From: Paraburkholderia dioscoreae
GTDB taxonomy: Bacteria; Pseudomonadota; Gammaproteobacteria; Burkholderiales; Burkholderiaceae
Assembly (NCBI RefSeq): GCF_902459535.1
Contig: NZ_LR699554.1
Coordinates: 1 to 64,000, forward strand
Length of the DNA: 64,000 nucleotides
Direction: 5' to 3'
The notes under the pieces are model-generated. The model made no database searches, was not told the origin of the DNA, and was given only the letters and a program-made list of their open reading frames with translations. Positions 1 through 8,387 of this stretch are shown in pieces. The position numbers and the translations under genes are program-made. Each line of letters begins with the position of its first letter. Positions within the stretch are counted from its first letter, which is position 1.

Positions 1-289
1 AGCGCTCGCCGGGCGGCGTGTCCCGGTAACGCTCGAAGAAACGCGCATGCGACGCTTCATCGATCGAAACGGGATGCGAGGTGACACCGGCCGGATGCTT
101 CTCGAGTTGAGCGCGTGTGCGAATCGGCCGACGCTGGAAATTGCCGCCGCAATTCGGACACACGTTGCGCAGCCTGGTGAGCGCGCACACTTCACAGAAG
201 GTGCACTCGTACGTGCAGATCATGGCGTCGGATGCGTTTGGCGGCAGTGACTTGCCGCATCCTTCGCAGGACGGTCTCAGTTCAAGCAT
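1..289 (-). CDS. DUF1272 family protein, 3' end cut by window start
   Basis: Reading the minus strand from an ATG at 289 gives MLELRPSCEGCGKSLPPNAS, followed by cysteine pairs (CEGC, CTFC, CEVC, CPNC) and R/H-rich residues. This is the small zinc-ribbon-like pattern of DUF1272 proteins. The frame stays open to base 1, so the C-terminus lies outside the window. No function is established for the family; the four CxxC-like pairs suggest metal binding. It stands alone, with the next gene converging on its upstream side. Confidence 0.75.
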   Translation of the reverse strand, partial: MLELRPSCEGCGKSLPPNASDAMICTYECTFCEVCALTRLRNVCPNCGGNFQRRPIRTRAQLEKHPAGVTSHPVSIDEASHARFFERYRDTPPGER

Positions 290-368
290 GGTGGCTCCGC
301 GTTTTCAGGGAAGCGAGGTGCGCAACCGCCTCTCGCCTGTCGGCCAGTGTAAGTGGCGTCGGCTGCCC

Positions 369-394
369 GGAATTGACAGCGAGACGTCAATTCC
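369..394 (-). terminator. possible stem-loop after the gntP-type gene
   Basis: A 9-bp inverted repeat (GGAATTGAC / GTCAATTCC, 8-nt loop) lies about 30 bp past the stop codon of the minus-strand permease gene. No T-run follows it, so it is either a weak terminator or a transcript-stabilising hairpin. Confidence 0.35.
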
Positions 395-423
395 TGCCAA
401 CGCGGCGCACGCCTATTCCACCG

Positions 424-1800
424 TCACGTCAGCACTGTCCATAACACGAGCGTGAGCGCAAGGCCGACGACGGACACGATCGTCTGCAAAACCGACCAGA
501 CCATCACCGTCTGTTTCAATTGCAAACCGAAATACTCGCGGACCATCCAGAAACCGGCGTCGTTCACGTGGCAGAAGAACACGGAGCCCGCGCCGATGGC
601 GAGCGCCATCAGCGAATTGTGCGTCGTGCTGAGACCCGCGACGACCGGCGCGACGATACCCGCCGTAGTGGTGGTGGCAACCGTCGCCGAACCCGTCGCC
701 TGACGCAGCGCGACCGCGATCAGCCAGGCCAGCAGAATCAGCGGCATGTGCGCGCCGACCGCGACCTTGCCGATCGTCGTGCTGATGCCGGCTACCACCA
801 GCGCCTGCTTGAGGCCGCCGCCGGCGCCGATGGTCAGCAGCAGCGCAGCGATCGGCGGCAGGCTCTTGCGCAGAATGCCGCCCACGCGCTCGCGCGCCAT
901 GCCCCGTGACCAACCCAATGCCACCACCGCGAACAGCACGGTGAGGCCGAGCGCAACCAGCGGCTCACCCAGGAAATTCAGCGTGTTGAACAGAAACGTT
1001 TCGGGCTGAAGCAGCAGCTTGGCGACCGTGCGCCCCAGCATCAACACAACGGGCAAAAGGATCGTGATGAGGGAGATCGCGAAACCCGGCGGCTCGCCGG
1101 TGTCTTGCTTTGCGCTGAAGAGCTTGCCCATTTCCTCCGGCTCGACCACGTGCATGCGCCTGGACAACCAGATGCCGTAGAGCGGTCCCGCGAGAATCAC
1201 CGCGGGAATCGCGACGATCAGACCGAGCCCGAGCGTCAGGCCGAGATCGGCGTGCAGCGCGCTCACCGCGATCAGCGGACCCGGGTGCGGCGGCAGAAGC
1301 GCGTGCAGCGTGGTCATGCCGGCCAGCGCCGGAATCGCGATACGCAGGATCGGTTGCTGCGAACGGCGCGCCATCACGAAGATGATCGGCACCATCATCA
1401 CGAGGCCAACTTCGAAAAAGAGCGGCAAGCCGATGATCAGTGCGACCACCGCCATCATCCACGGCAGCGTGCGCGGCGTGGAGTGCTTGAGAATGGTCGA
1501 GACCAGCCGGTCGGCGGCGCCGGATTCGGCCATGAGCGCACCGAGCATGGCGCCGAGCGCAATGATGATGCCGACGTCGCCGAGCAGCGCGCCCGCTCCT
1601 TTACTGAATGCACTGGCAACGGCTTCGAGCGGCAGGCCCGCCGAAAAACCCGCTGCGAACGTGCCGACCAGAATCGACAGGAACGGCGCGAGCTTCAGCG
1701 CGCTGATGAAAACGATGATCAGTACGAGCCCGAGCGCGCACGAGAGAATCAGTTGGGTGTCGTGGGATGACCACGGCGCGAGTGTTGTTGTCAAATGCAC
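424..1800 (-). CDS. GntP family gluconate:H+ symporter
   Basis: Predicted inner-membrane permease of 458 aa with about 12-14 hydrophobic segments. It has the GntP-family hallmarks: an N-terminal LSILVGTFAAGFSAG stretch, the conserved LLPPHPGPL motif near residue 165, and the ATGSATVATTTTAGI stretch in the C-terminal half. The family takes up gluconate or related sugar acids with protons. The length matches the GntT/GntU/GntP range (about 440-450 aa). No kinase or regulator lies next to it, so the substrate stays open. Transcribed alone from a promoter in 1801-2029. Confidence 0.88.
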   Translation of the reverse strand: MHLTTTLAPWSSHDTQLILSCALGLVLIIVFISALKLAPFLSILVGTFAAGFSAGLPLEAVASAFSKGAGALLGDVGIIIALGAMLGALMAESGAADRLVSTILKHSTPRTLPWMMAVVALIIGLPLFFEVGLVMMVPIIFVMARRSQQPILRIAIPALAGMTTLHALLPPHPGPLIAVSALHADLGLTLGLGLIVAIPAVILAGPLYGIWLSRRMHVVEPEEMGKLFSAKQDTGEPPGFAISLITILLPVVLMLGRTVAKLLLQPETFLFNTLNFLGEPLVALGLTVLFAVVALGWSRGMARERVGGILRKSLPPIAALLLTIGAGGGLKQALVVAGISTTIGKVAVGAHMPLILLAWLIAVALRQATGSATVATTTTAGIVAPVVAGLSTTHNSLMALAIGAGSVFFCHVNDAGFWMVREYFGLQLKQTVMVWSVLQTIVSVVGLALTLVLWTVLT

Positions 1801-2029
1801 GGTGTCCCTTTTGGTCGAGAGAGTGACGCATCCGCGGGCCGCCCGCGGATGACGAATTGTAGCGGCGGGCGGCGATTCGACGCAGAAGGCGCCAGATCGG
1901 GAGCCCTACGAGCTTCGCTAGCTCGCGTGATTTGCTTATGTGAATTTATCGGTTCGTCCAGGCTTGCAGACGAATTATTGTCGGGGCCAATCGGTCCGTT
2001 TTGCGTCCGTCTTTTTAACGAACATTTTT

Positions 2030-3016
2030 ATGTCACGTCATCCGCTGCTCACGCGCCGCGCGTTCATTGCAGGTGTGGGCGCCACGCTCGCCGCCGCCAC
2101 GTTGCCCGTCGTCTCCACGTCCGTTTTTGCCGCCGATGCGCACGCGAGGGAATTTCGCATCGGCTACCAGAAGGCAGCCAATACGCTCGTGTTGCTGAAG
2201 TCGCACGGCACGCTCGAAAAACGGCTCGCGCCACTCGGCATCACCGTCAAATGGACCGAGTTTCCCGCGGGGCCGCAGTTGCTCGAAGGATTGAATGTCG
2301 GCGCCATCGACTTCGGCTACGTTGGGGAAGCACCGCCCGTGTTCGCGCAAGCCGCCGGCGCAAACTTCGTCTACGTCGCCTATGAAATCCCGACGCCGCA
2401 TGCCGAAGGGATCCTGGTGCATCAGGACGCACCGATCAAAACGCTGGCCGATCTGAAGGGCAAGAAAATCGCCTTCAACAAAGGCTCGGATGTTCACTGG
2501 TTTCTGGTCGCCGCCCTGCAGAAGAGCGGCGTGAAGTACAGCGAGATTCAGCCTGTCTACCTGGCGCCCGCCGATGCCCGCGCGGCCTTCGAGCGCGGCG
2601 CGATCGATGCGTGGGCGATCTGGGATCCTTTCCTCGAAGCGGCGAAGCGGCAGTCGAATGCGCGCTTGCTCGCGGATGGCGAAGGCATCGTGAGCCATCA
2701 TCAGTTCTTCCTCAGTGCCCGGTCGTTCGCTCAACAGAACGCCGATGTGCTCGCGATCACGATGGACGAAGTCGGCAAAGAAGGAGCGTGGGTGCGGGGG
2801 CATTACAGCGAAGCGGCCGCACAGCTCGCGCCCATTCAAGGGCTCGACGCAGGCGTGATCGAAGCGGGCTTGCGACACTATGCGCACATCTACAAACCCG
2901 TCGATGCGAGTGTGCTCGCGGAACAACAGCATATCGCCGACACGTTCGCCGAATTGCACATTATCCCTACGCGGATCGTGACTAAAGATGCGGCGTTGCC
3001 TGCGAGCAAGGTCTAG
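2030..3016 (+). CDS. aliphatic sulfonate-type ABC transporter substrate-binding protein (SsuA-like), orphan
   Basis: 328 aa with a twin-arginine-like signal peptide (LTRRAFIAGVGATLAAATLP, cleavage near VFAADA), so periplasmic. The body is the NMT1/SsuA-type two-lobe binding protein: FRIGYQKAANTLVLLKSHG at the start of lobe 1, GAIDFGYVGEAPPVFAQAAG for ligand contact, and ERGAIDAWAIWDPF. I chose ATG 2030 over the upstream in-frame ATG (1940) because the signal peptide begins there. No permease, ATPase or monooxygenase gene lies alongside, so it must use a distant transporter. Its ligand could be an alkanesulfonate, taurine or a nitrate-like ion. Confidence 0.85.
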   Translation: MSRHPLLTRRAFIAGVGATLAAATLPVVSTSVFAADAHAREFRIGYQKAANTLVLLKSHGTLEKRLAPLGITVKWTEFPAGPQLLEGLNVGAIDFGYVGEAPPVFAQAAGANFVYVAYEIPTPHAEGILVHQDAPIKTLADLKGKKIAFNKGSDVHWFLVAALQKSGVKYSEIQPVYLAPADARAAFERGAIDAWAIWDPFLEAAKRQSNARLLADGEGIVSHHQFFLSARSFAQQNADVLAITMDEVGKEGAWVRGHYSEAAAQLAPIQGLDAGVIEAGLRHYAHIYKPVDASVLAEQQHIADTFAELHIIPTRIVTKDAALPASKV

Positions 3017-3084
3017 TCCGCTGGCCTGACATACAGTCTCTATTTGCTCGCGCTGTGTCGCCATTCAAGCGCAATCAGGCGCAT

Positions 3085-3444
3085 TCAGTCGAATAGCGCG
3101 GCGACTTTTTCGGGGGGGCGGCCGATCACGGCCCGCCCGTTTCGCACGACGATTGGCCGTTGCAGAAGGATGGGATGTTTCGCCAATGCTTCGTATAACT
3201 GAGTGTCAGTCAGCGTGGCATCGGAGAGCTGGAGTTCTTTGTACTCGGCTTCCGTGTCGCGGATCATTTCGCGGACTGCGCAGCCTAGCTGCGCGTTGAG
3301 TTGCTTGAGCTGATCGACCGTGAGTGGATGCTTGAGGTATTCGATGATTTCCGTTGCTTCGTTTGCGCTGTTGTAGGTGTCGGCGATTAGTTCGCATGCG
3401 GCGCGTGATTTTGAGCAACGGGGGTTGTGGTAGATCGTGATCAT
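3085..3444 (-). CDS. arsC: ArsC family arsenate reductase (glutaredoxin-dependent type)
   Basis: 119 aa, thioredoxin-fold ArsC/Spx family. The catalytic cysteine sits in NPRCSKSR (Cys10), and the C-terminal half carries the family's RPIVVRNGRAVIGRPPE segment that binds the oxyanion. ATG 3444 is used; the frame continues upstream but the extra N-terminal residues have no family resemblance. There are no arsR, arsB or acr3 neighbours, so it may act as a YffB/ArsC-like housekeeping reductase rather than in an arsenic operon. Confidence 0.88.
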   Translation of the reverse strand: MITIYHNPRCSKSRAACELIADTYNSANEATEIIEYLKHPLTVDQLKQLNAQLGCAVREMIRDTEAEYKELQLSDATLTDTQLYEALAKHPILLQRPIVVRNGRAVIGRPPEKVAALFD

Positions 3445-3689
3445 GGTTTCGGGTGATGGTGAATGGGGTTGCGGACTGCGCATGCGCAACGGGAGGTTGG
3501 GTGGTTTATGTGAGGATTTTACCGGTTGGGAGGTGCGCCGCCGCGGCAGCTCTATATGTTTGTGGACGCAAGGGTTTGTGGAGATACCTAGTCCGAAGGG
3601 GCCCGGACACTTTGGCGGCGCTGCGCGAGGGATTGGATGATAGGTTAAGAATGTGGTTTGCCGTTTTTGAATATTTCCCAATTTATTGC

Positions 3690-3825
3690 GTGTATTTGAA
3701 ATGACACTCGGTGTGGCGGGTGGATGAGGCATCTAGGCCATACAGAGACCACACGGGTTGCCCATGCGAGAAAGCTGTCTCGCAACCTCGCACTAAATAG
3801 AGCGCCATTCCGTGCGAGGTTTTTT
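3690..3825 (+). ncRNA. candidate small RNA with a tandem hairpin 3' end
   Basis: In a gene-free stretch, two consecutive plus-strand hairpins abut. One is 3765-3784 (TGCGAGA, 6-nt loop, TCTCGCA). The other is 3784-3821 (AACCTCGCAC / GTGCGAGGTT), followed directly by a run of T. A strong plus-strand intrinsic terminator with no plus-strand gene upstream suggests a short independent transcript. The 5' end is a guess: an AT-rich stretch at about 3660-3700 could hold the promoter. Confidence 0.4.
3784..3825 (+). terminator. Rho-independent terminator (plus strand)
   Basis: A 10-bp stem AACCTCGCAC / GTGCGAGGTT with an 18-nt loop is followed by TTTT. The T-run is on the plus strand only, so it does not serve the minus-strand arsC gene. 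Confidence 0.7.
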
Positions 3826-3905
3826 CGGCGGCCCATGTCGCAGCGTGGACCGGGCGTCGTTGACTACTGAACGAGGAATCCTATTTGTGGCGGAAAGGGT
3901 TTGCG

Positions 3906-3921
3906 CTTTATGCGCATAAAG
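3906..3921. promoter_or_regulatory. parS: parS site 1 (centromere)
   Basis: Perfect 16-bp palindrome CTTTATGCGCATAAAG, sharing the 14-bp core TTTATGCGCATAAA with three other sites around parAB. It matches the palindrome I recall as the ParB target of Burkholderia chromosome 2. Confidence 0.85.
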
Positions 3922-3925
3922 CGTG

Positions 3926-4409
3926 GAGGCTAGCGCGCCCGCCGCCTCCTCCGAGCCGCCGCCGTTCGCGTATTTCGCGCTATGCGAGACGCCTTCATAA
4001 AGGACGGACCGATACTCTCGGCTCTCGACCAGCTTGCCGATGCGTCAAGGGGTGGCCCCCAACCTCCCTTAGCTAAGTAACGGCCACCGCGGATCCTCCC
4101 GGTGGCGACTTTATGCGCATAAATCTTGGACCAACACCAGCACGTCCACCGCGCCCTCCGCACTAGGGCATATCGCCAGACTCGGGGGAGCGCGCGCTGA
4201 TAAAGACAATCACGCGGGCGCAGGCCCCAACTCGTCCGATTCAGCACAGCGCGGGCAAAACCGCCCGAACCTTCCAAACAACACTCGATGGACTATCAGC
4301 CTAGGGCCGCTTGCCGTCTACAGACGCCGCATCGACCAGACCGGGCATCGAAGTATCAGAAGAGCGGCTCTCCCTCGACTGGCCAACGACCACGTCGCTG
4401 CGTCCGAGC
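3926..4409. other. gene-free DNA between parS sites
   Basis: No supported gene is seen between the candidate small RNA and parA apart from the parS palindromes. Short open frames here have no recognisable protein signature and no ribosome binding site. Confidence 0.5.
4109..4124. promoter_or_regulatory. parS: parS site 2
   Basis: CTTTATGCGCATAAAT carries the intact 14-bp palindromic core (4110-4123); only the outermost base pair departs from symmetry. Confidence 0.82.
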
Positions 4410-4425
4410 GTTTATGCGCATAAAC
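4410..4425. promoter_or_regulatory. parS: parS site 3 (consensus), upstream of parA
   Basis: GTTTATGCGCATAAAC, the exact symmetric 16-mer I recall for Burkholderia chromosome-2 parS. It ends 43 bp before the predicted -35 of the parAB promoter, so ParB spreading from here could repress the operon. Confidence 0.88.
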
Positions 4426-4468
4426 CTATCCCGAATGGCTAATCATTCTCGCGTTTACACAAAAACGA

Positions 4469-4496
4469 TTGAAATACAAAATCATCCAGGTAAAAT
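4469..4496 (+). promoter_or_regulatory. predicted sigma-70 promoter of parAB
   Basis: TTGAAA (4469-4474), a 16-bp spacer, then TAAAAT (4491-4496). The start point would fall about 25 nt before the parA start codon. Confidence 0.5.
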
Positions 4497-4526
4497 CCAT
4501 CTGCGTCTAAAAAGAGGAGGTGAAGT

Positions 4527-5189
4527 TTGGCAGCAGAAATCATCGCGGTAACTCAGCAGAAGGGCGGGGTCGGGAAGAGCACCATCGCGATGCACCTCGG
4601 CGCTGCGTTTCATGAGAAAGGCAAGCGCGTCCTCGTTGTAGACGCAGATGGTCAAAACACACTGATCCATTGGGCCAGTGCGTCATCAGACGGCGATACG
4701 GGTATCCCCTTTCCGGTCGTCAATCTTTCCGAAGCCGGTAGCCAGATCCACCGCGAGATCAAGAAGTTCGTGGCCGACTATGACATCATCGTCGTCGACT
4801 GCCCGCCCTCTATCACTGAGAAAGTCTCAGGCGTGGTCCTGCTCGCTGCCAGCGTCGCCGTGATCCCGACATCGTCATCGCCTGCCGACTATTGGTCGAG
4901 TATCGGGTTGGTGAAACTTGTCCAGCAGGCGCAGCTCATGAACGAGGATCTGCGCGCGGTCTTCCTCCTCAATAAAACCGAAGAAAAACGGATGCTGACG
5001 CGCGAACTGAAACGCGCGTTGGAAGAGCTCGGGTTCCCGTTGCTCAAGACACAGATCCCGACTCGCGAGGCCTATAAGCAGGCTATGGCGTTAGGGCAAA
5101 CAGTGCTCCAGATGAATGATCGCGGCGCCAAGCTTGCCGCCATTGAAGTACGAGCGTGTGCGAATGAGATCGCCGCCTTGCTCCCGTGA
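4527..5189 (+). CDS. parA: ParA family partition ATPase
   Basis: Deviant Walker ATPase of 220 aa that drives segregation of ParB-parS complexes over the nucleoid. The deviant P-loop KGGVGKST spans residues 12-19, Walker A' is at VLVVDADGQ (about 34-42), and Walker B is at IIVVDCPPS. It lacks the N-terminal helix-turn-helix of large plasmid ParAs, so it is the short chromosomal/type Ib form. The start is TTG: GAGGAGG at 4514-4520 lies 6 nt upstream and no in-frame ATG is better placed. It is followed after 25 bp by parB, with a parS site in the gap. Confidence 0.95.
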   Translation: MAAEIIAVTQQKGGVGKSTIAMHLGAAFHEKGKRVLVVDADGQNTLIHWASASSDGDTGIPFPVVNLSEAGSQIHREIKKFVADYDIIVVDCPPSITEKVSGVVLLAASVAVIPTSSSPADYWSSIGLVKLVQQAQLMNEDLRAVFLLNKTEEKRMLTRELKRALEELGFPLLKTQIPTREAYKQAMALGQTVLQMNDRGAKLAAIEVRACANEIAALLP

Positions 5190-5190
5190 A

Positions 5191-5206
5191 ATTTATGCGC
5201 ATAAAG
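5191..5206. promoter_or_regulatory. parS: parS site 4, inside the parA-parB junction
   Basis: The 14-bp core TTTATGCGCATAAA (5192-5205) lies directly after the parA stop and 9 bp before the parB start. It overlaps the parB ribosome-binding region (AAAGGA), so ParB bound here could affect parB expression locally. Confidence 0.82.
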
Positions 5207-5214
5207 GACCATGA

Positions 5215-6273
5215 ATGAAACCCTCCCAATTCGCCAAAGGCTTTCAAGCACGTCCTGATTCGACCAGCAGCGAAAAGCGGACCGCTCTCGATCGCCTGAA
5301 CGCAATCGACGGTATCGTCAAGAACGACCCCAGGAATAGCGAGGCGGCGGGGCGCATCATCGCGCCCGGCACGCCGTCGCAGAACGTCGCCGAAGTCGAT
5401 GCCGTTGATGCAGCCAATGAATCAGCGGCCTACCGCACATGGCGGCTCGAGCACGGCTACCGGCCTGGTCAGGTCATCGAGCTGGCGCTCAAAACGATCA
5501 AGCCGAGCCCGTTCAACCCGCGGCATTTCTATCTGAAGTCGTCGATTGCCGAACTCGCGGTCAACCTGGCTAAGCAGGGGCAGCAGCAGGCAATTCACGT
5601 TATTCCTGATTACGACAACCCCGGCAGCTACTTCGTCAGCGATGGCGGACGGCGCGTGCGAGCACTGAAAGAAGCGAACAAGGAATCGGTGAAGGCCATC
5701 GTCATCGATCTGCCGATCGGTATTCAGAGCTACAAGCTTGGTTACGACCTCAACGTCCAACGTGATTCACAGACCGTCTTCGACAACGCGGTCGTATGGA
5801 GACGCTTTCTCGACGACCGGCACTTCCAGAGCCAGAAAGAACTCGCCGAACACCTCGGGCTGGACGAGTCGACCGTTGCAGTCGCCTTGTCAATTTCCAA
5901 ATTGCCCGAGGTCGTCATGCATGAGATGGTCGCGAGACCCGATCGCTTCGGCTCCAACATGGCCTATCAGGTCGGTCGTTACCACACTGCCCGCGGCGCC
6001 GATGCGACGCTGCGTCTGATCAACAAGATCCTCTCGGACGATCTGAGCACCCGGCAGGTTGCTGACATCGTTAAGGGAAGGGCAAGCGGCCAGGAAAGCG
6101 CCAAACCGGCGGGACGGCAACGCTACGCGCAGCGTCTGGAAATCAAACTCGACGGGGTGTCGGTAGGCGATCTTAAGTCGTACGGAGACGATCGAATCGA
6201 ACTGCGTCTGAAGGGCCTCACGCGTGAAAAGCGCGACGACATCCTTCGACAGATTGAAAAGATGCTGAAGTAA
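5215..6273 (+). CDS. parB: ParB family centromere-binding protein
   Basis: 352 aa. The N-terminal arm, about 90 residues, is followed by the ParB/Sulfiredoxin CTPase fold starting near LALKTIKPSPFNPRHF and including the YFVSDGGRRVRALKEAN box. A helix-turn-helix follows at KELAEHLGLDESTVAVALSI, and the C-terminal dimerisation segment ends the protein. The canonical GERR box reads DGGRR here. ATG 5215 follows AAAGGACC; an out-of-frame ATG lies 4 bp upstream. It binds the four 16-bp palindromes between 3906 and 5206. Confidence 0.95.
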   Translation: MKPSQFAKGFQARPDSTSSEKRTALDRLNAIDGIVKNDPRNSEAAGRIIAPGTPSQNVAEVDAVDAANESAAYRTWRLEHGYRPGQVIELALKTIKPSPFNPRHFYLKSSIAELAVNLAKQGQQQAIHVIPDYDNPGSYFVSDGGRRVRALKEANKESVKAIVIDLPIGIQSYKLGYDLNVQRDSQTVFDNAVVWRRFLDDRHFQSQKELAEHLGLDESTVAVALSISKLPEVVMHEMVARPDRFGSNMAYQVGRYHTARGADATLRLINKILSDDLSTRQVADIVKGRASGQESAKPAGRQRYAQRLEIKLDGVSVGDLKSYGDDRIELRLKGLTREKRDDILRQIEKMLK

Positions 6274-6331
6274 GAAGGGCTTGTCCAGAGGTGGGCAGCG
6301 CTGCGGTCAACCGCGGCGCCCCATCCGATCA

Positions 6332-7681
6332 TTACGCCGCGCGCGACTGGCTCAGCGTGAAGGCAAGCAGGTCACCGTCGGTTGGCTCACCCCAGGTCTT
6401 GCGAGCCAGCCAATCGAAGAATGCCGTTTCAACGATCTTCGAATCCAGCCCACGACGACGCCAGTCGTCGCGCATGTGCGTGCCGAGTCCGGGCAGTTCA
6501 TCTTCTTCAAATGACTGCCGCGCGATCTCCCGCTCGGACTCACCCTGCTCGTCGTACAGCTCGCGCGCTTCCTTGCGGCGATATGCCGAGTACTCGCCAA
6601 GCAGCCGGGCCTTGAGATCGTCCGCCGGCGCAGCCATCGCAGCCTTGCCGCCACCGCTCGACGGCAGTGCTTCGACAGGCGGCGCATAACCCTTCTTCAA
6701 GGCGTCCTTGAACAGCGCTGGCGCGCTGCGCACCGGCGGCAACGACGTGCTGCGCATGCGTTGTTCAGTCATCTGAAGCGCGGCGCGAATGCGATTTTCT
6801 TCGCTATCGGCGTACAGCGTTTGTGCTTCTTTCAGCGGAATGCCGATCTTCACCATCCGGTCGACCAGCGTGCTGTCGAACACGTTTGGATGTTCGTCGA
6901 GTGCAAGCATAGGCTGCTTGCGCTCGGTCACGCGGAACTGGATCTCGGCCACGCGGCGTCCTTCCCGGTGCTCGATCAGTTCGACGAAGATGTTGGTGAC
7001 CGCGTTGACCTCGGCGATGGCCGGGCGCAGGTAATCACGCTTGAAGTACTTGTACTCGCGCTTCGCCTCATCGCCCGCTTCCGTGTCTGGCGTGCCGGAA
7101 AGGATAGGGCGCCACCATTCCCACGTTTCCCGCATCGTCAGATGGCTCGGGTTGGTCAGGTAGCGCACGCAAATCTCGTAAAGCGCGAGACCCGCGCTAC
7201 TGCGAAGTTGGCTTTGGAACTGGAGACTCAGACGCGCGTACTGAACCGGGTCGAGCAGCTTCTTCTTGATCTTGGGCGCAAACGAGAATTCCACCCAGAC
7301 GCGGCGGGTGGTGGGATCTTCGAGAATTTCGGCGTCGGCGATCAGCGTGGAAATGCCCCATTTCCGACCTGGTTTCTGACTGGACGTCCCGGTGCTCCAT
7401 TCCACCTGCACTGAAACCATGCGCCGCAAGTGCTCCTTGACGAGCGCGGTATCGTTGGAATCAAACGCGGAGTTCGCGACGATGTCGGACAGCAAGGCCC
7501 GATACGTGTCACCGGATTCGTCCGCTTGCTGGGCGACGGCGAGGAGCACGTTGAACAGCTTGCGGGTAAGGAGCGTGATTTTGCCGCTTTTCGGCTGAAT
7601 CGCGATCGCCTCGACGGCTTTGCGCAATTCGGCCGAGCTCGGGCTGACTACATCGGTCTTCTTCGCGCGCTTCGTGGCCAT
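6332..7681 (-). CDS. repA: Rep_3 superfamily replication initiator (RepA/RepB)
   Basis: 449 aa from ATG 7681 (MATKRAKK); an in-frame ATG at 7714 would add 11 residues, and neither start has a clear Shine-Dalgarno. The N-terminal two-thirds is the double winged-helix Rep_3 fold (LTLLTRKLFNVLLAVAQQ-like start, then SSAGLALYEICVRYL and KYFKRDYLRPAIAEVN). The C-terminal 150 residues are charged and variable. It should bind the iterons in 7802-9383 and open the origin. Half-sites CTCACC(T) at 7749-7754 and 7786-7792 plus a full iteron at 7802-7818 lie just upstream of its start, which suggests autoregulation. It converges on parB. Confidence 0.93.
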   Translation of the reverse strand: MATKRAKKTDVVSPSSAELRKAVEAIAIQPKSGKITLLTRKLFNVLLAVAQQADESGDTYRALLSDIVANSAFDSNDTALVKEHLRRMVSVQVEWSTGTSSQKPGRKWGISTLIADAEILEDPTTRRVWVEFSFAPKIKKKLLDPVQYARLSLQFQSQLRSSAGLALYEICVRYLTNPSHLTMRETWEWWRPILSGTPDTEAGDEAKREYKYFKRDYLRPAIAEVNAVTNIFVELIEHREGRRVAEIQFRVTERKQPMLALDEHPNVFDSTLVDRMVKIGIPLKEAQTLYADSEENRIRAALQMTEQRMRSTSLPPVRSAPALFKDALKKGYAPPVEALPSSGGGKAAMAAPADDLKARLLGEYSAYRRKEARELYDEQGESEREIARQSFEEDELPGLGTHMRDDWRRRGLDSKIVETAFFDWLARKTWGEPTDGDLLAFTLSQSRAA

Positions 7682-7748
7682 GCGTCTGGTCGAGGAGGGA
7701 TTTGGCGAGAGCATACCGGCTGCGGTGATACGCGTCTATAGCGCACAT

Positions 7749-7818
7749 CTCACCGTTCGCGGTGAAGTGAGTTTACGAGCAGCAACTCACCTCCAGCAAC
7801 TCCCGAAAACCCTCACCT
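7749..7818. promoter_or_regulatory. probable rep promoter/operator with iteron half-sites
   Basis: CTCACC at 7749-7754, CTCACCT at 7786-7792 and a full iteron at 7802-7818 sit 70-140 bp upstream of the rep start, in the same orientation as the main array. Their position fits Rep repression of its own gene; the promoter hexamers themselves are not clear. Confidence 0.45.
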
Positions 7819-7932
7819 CAGCCGTTTCGCCCTAGGTTCGGCCGGTCCTTGCAGGTCGCGGGCCTGGCAAATTCGAACCATTTCCGCTGCGCGGACCAAC
7901 GCACGTGGTCCGATCCCGAATCTTCTCACCTC

Positions 7933-8387
7933 AAAAAATTTTCATGGATTTTTGACGAGGTGCGCACGCAGACCTGAAGCATTCGCGAGCCGGCCAAGTC
8001 GTGAAGAAGGTTCGGGCAATCACGGTCCCGTAGCAGAGGCGCGTGGCAGTACAAATGTGGAGGCCGACGAGTGTGCTGTCGAATGCGCATCGCCGAAGCC
8101 AGCCACACTTCAAATGCGTGCCCGGCGCAGCCAAACGGCCGCGACCACAGCCACAAGCCTCCACAGCGTTCATCGGACCGGCCCGTATGCCACCCACGCG
8201 CGTTCATGCCATATAGCCCCTCAGGCCAGTTCTCCACAGGCGTCGCAAGCTTTCCAATAATGCGCCGAGCCAGGATCGCCAGTACTGGCCTTTCACGCGA
8301 GCCGCCAGCTGTAACTCGTGCAAACGGCTATGGACAAAACTTGAGGGGGGTGCCCGACCCGCGGTTTGCGCGCCTCTTCCCTATGCC
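7933..8387. other. long gap within the iteron array
   Basis: About 450 bp without iterons between the rep-proximal pair and the main array. It holds a DnaA-box-like 9-mer and otherwise nothing I can name. Open frames here have no protein signature. Confidence 0.4.
8230..8238 (+). promoter_or_regulatory. DnaA-box-like 9-mer
   Basis: TTCTCCACA differs from the DnaA box TTATCCACA at one position. It is the only good match I found in the 7715-9768 region. Confidence 0.4.
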
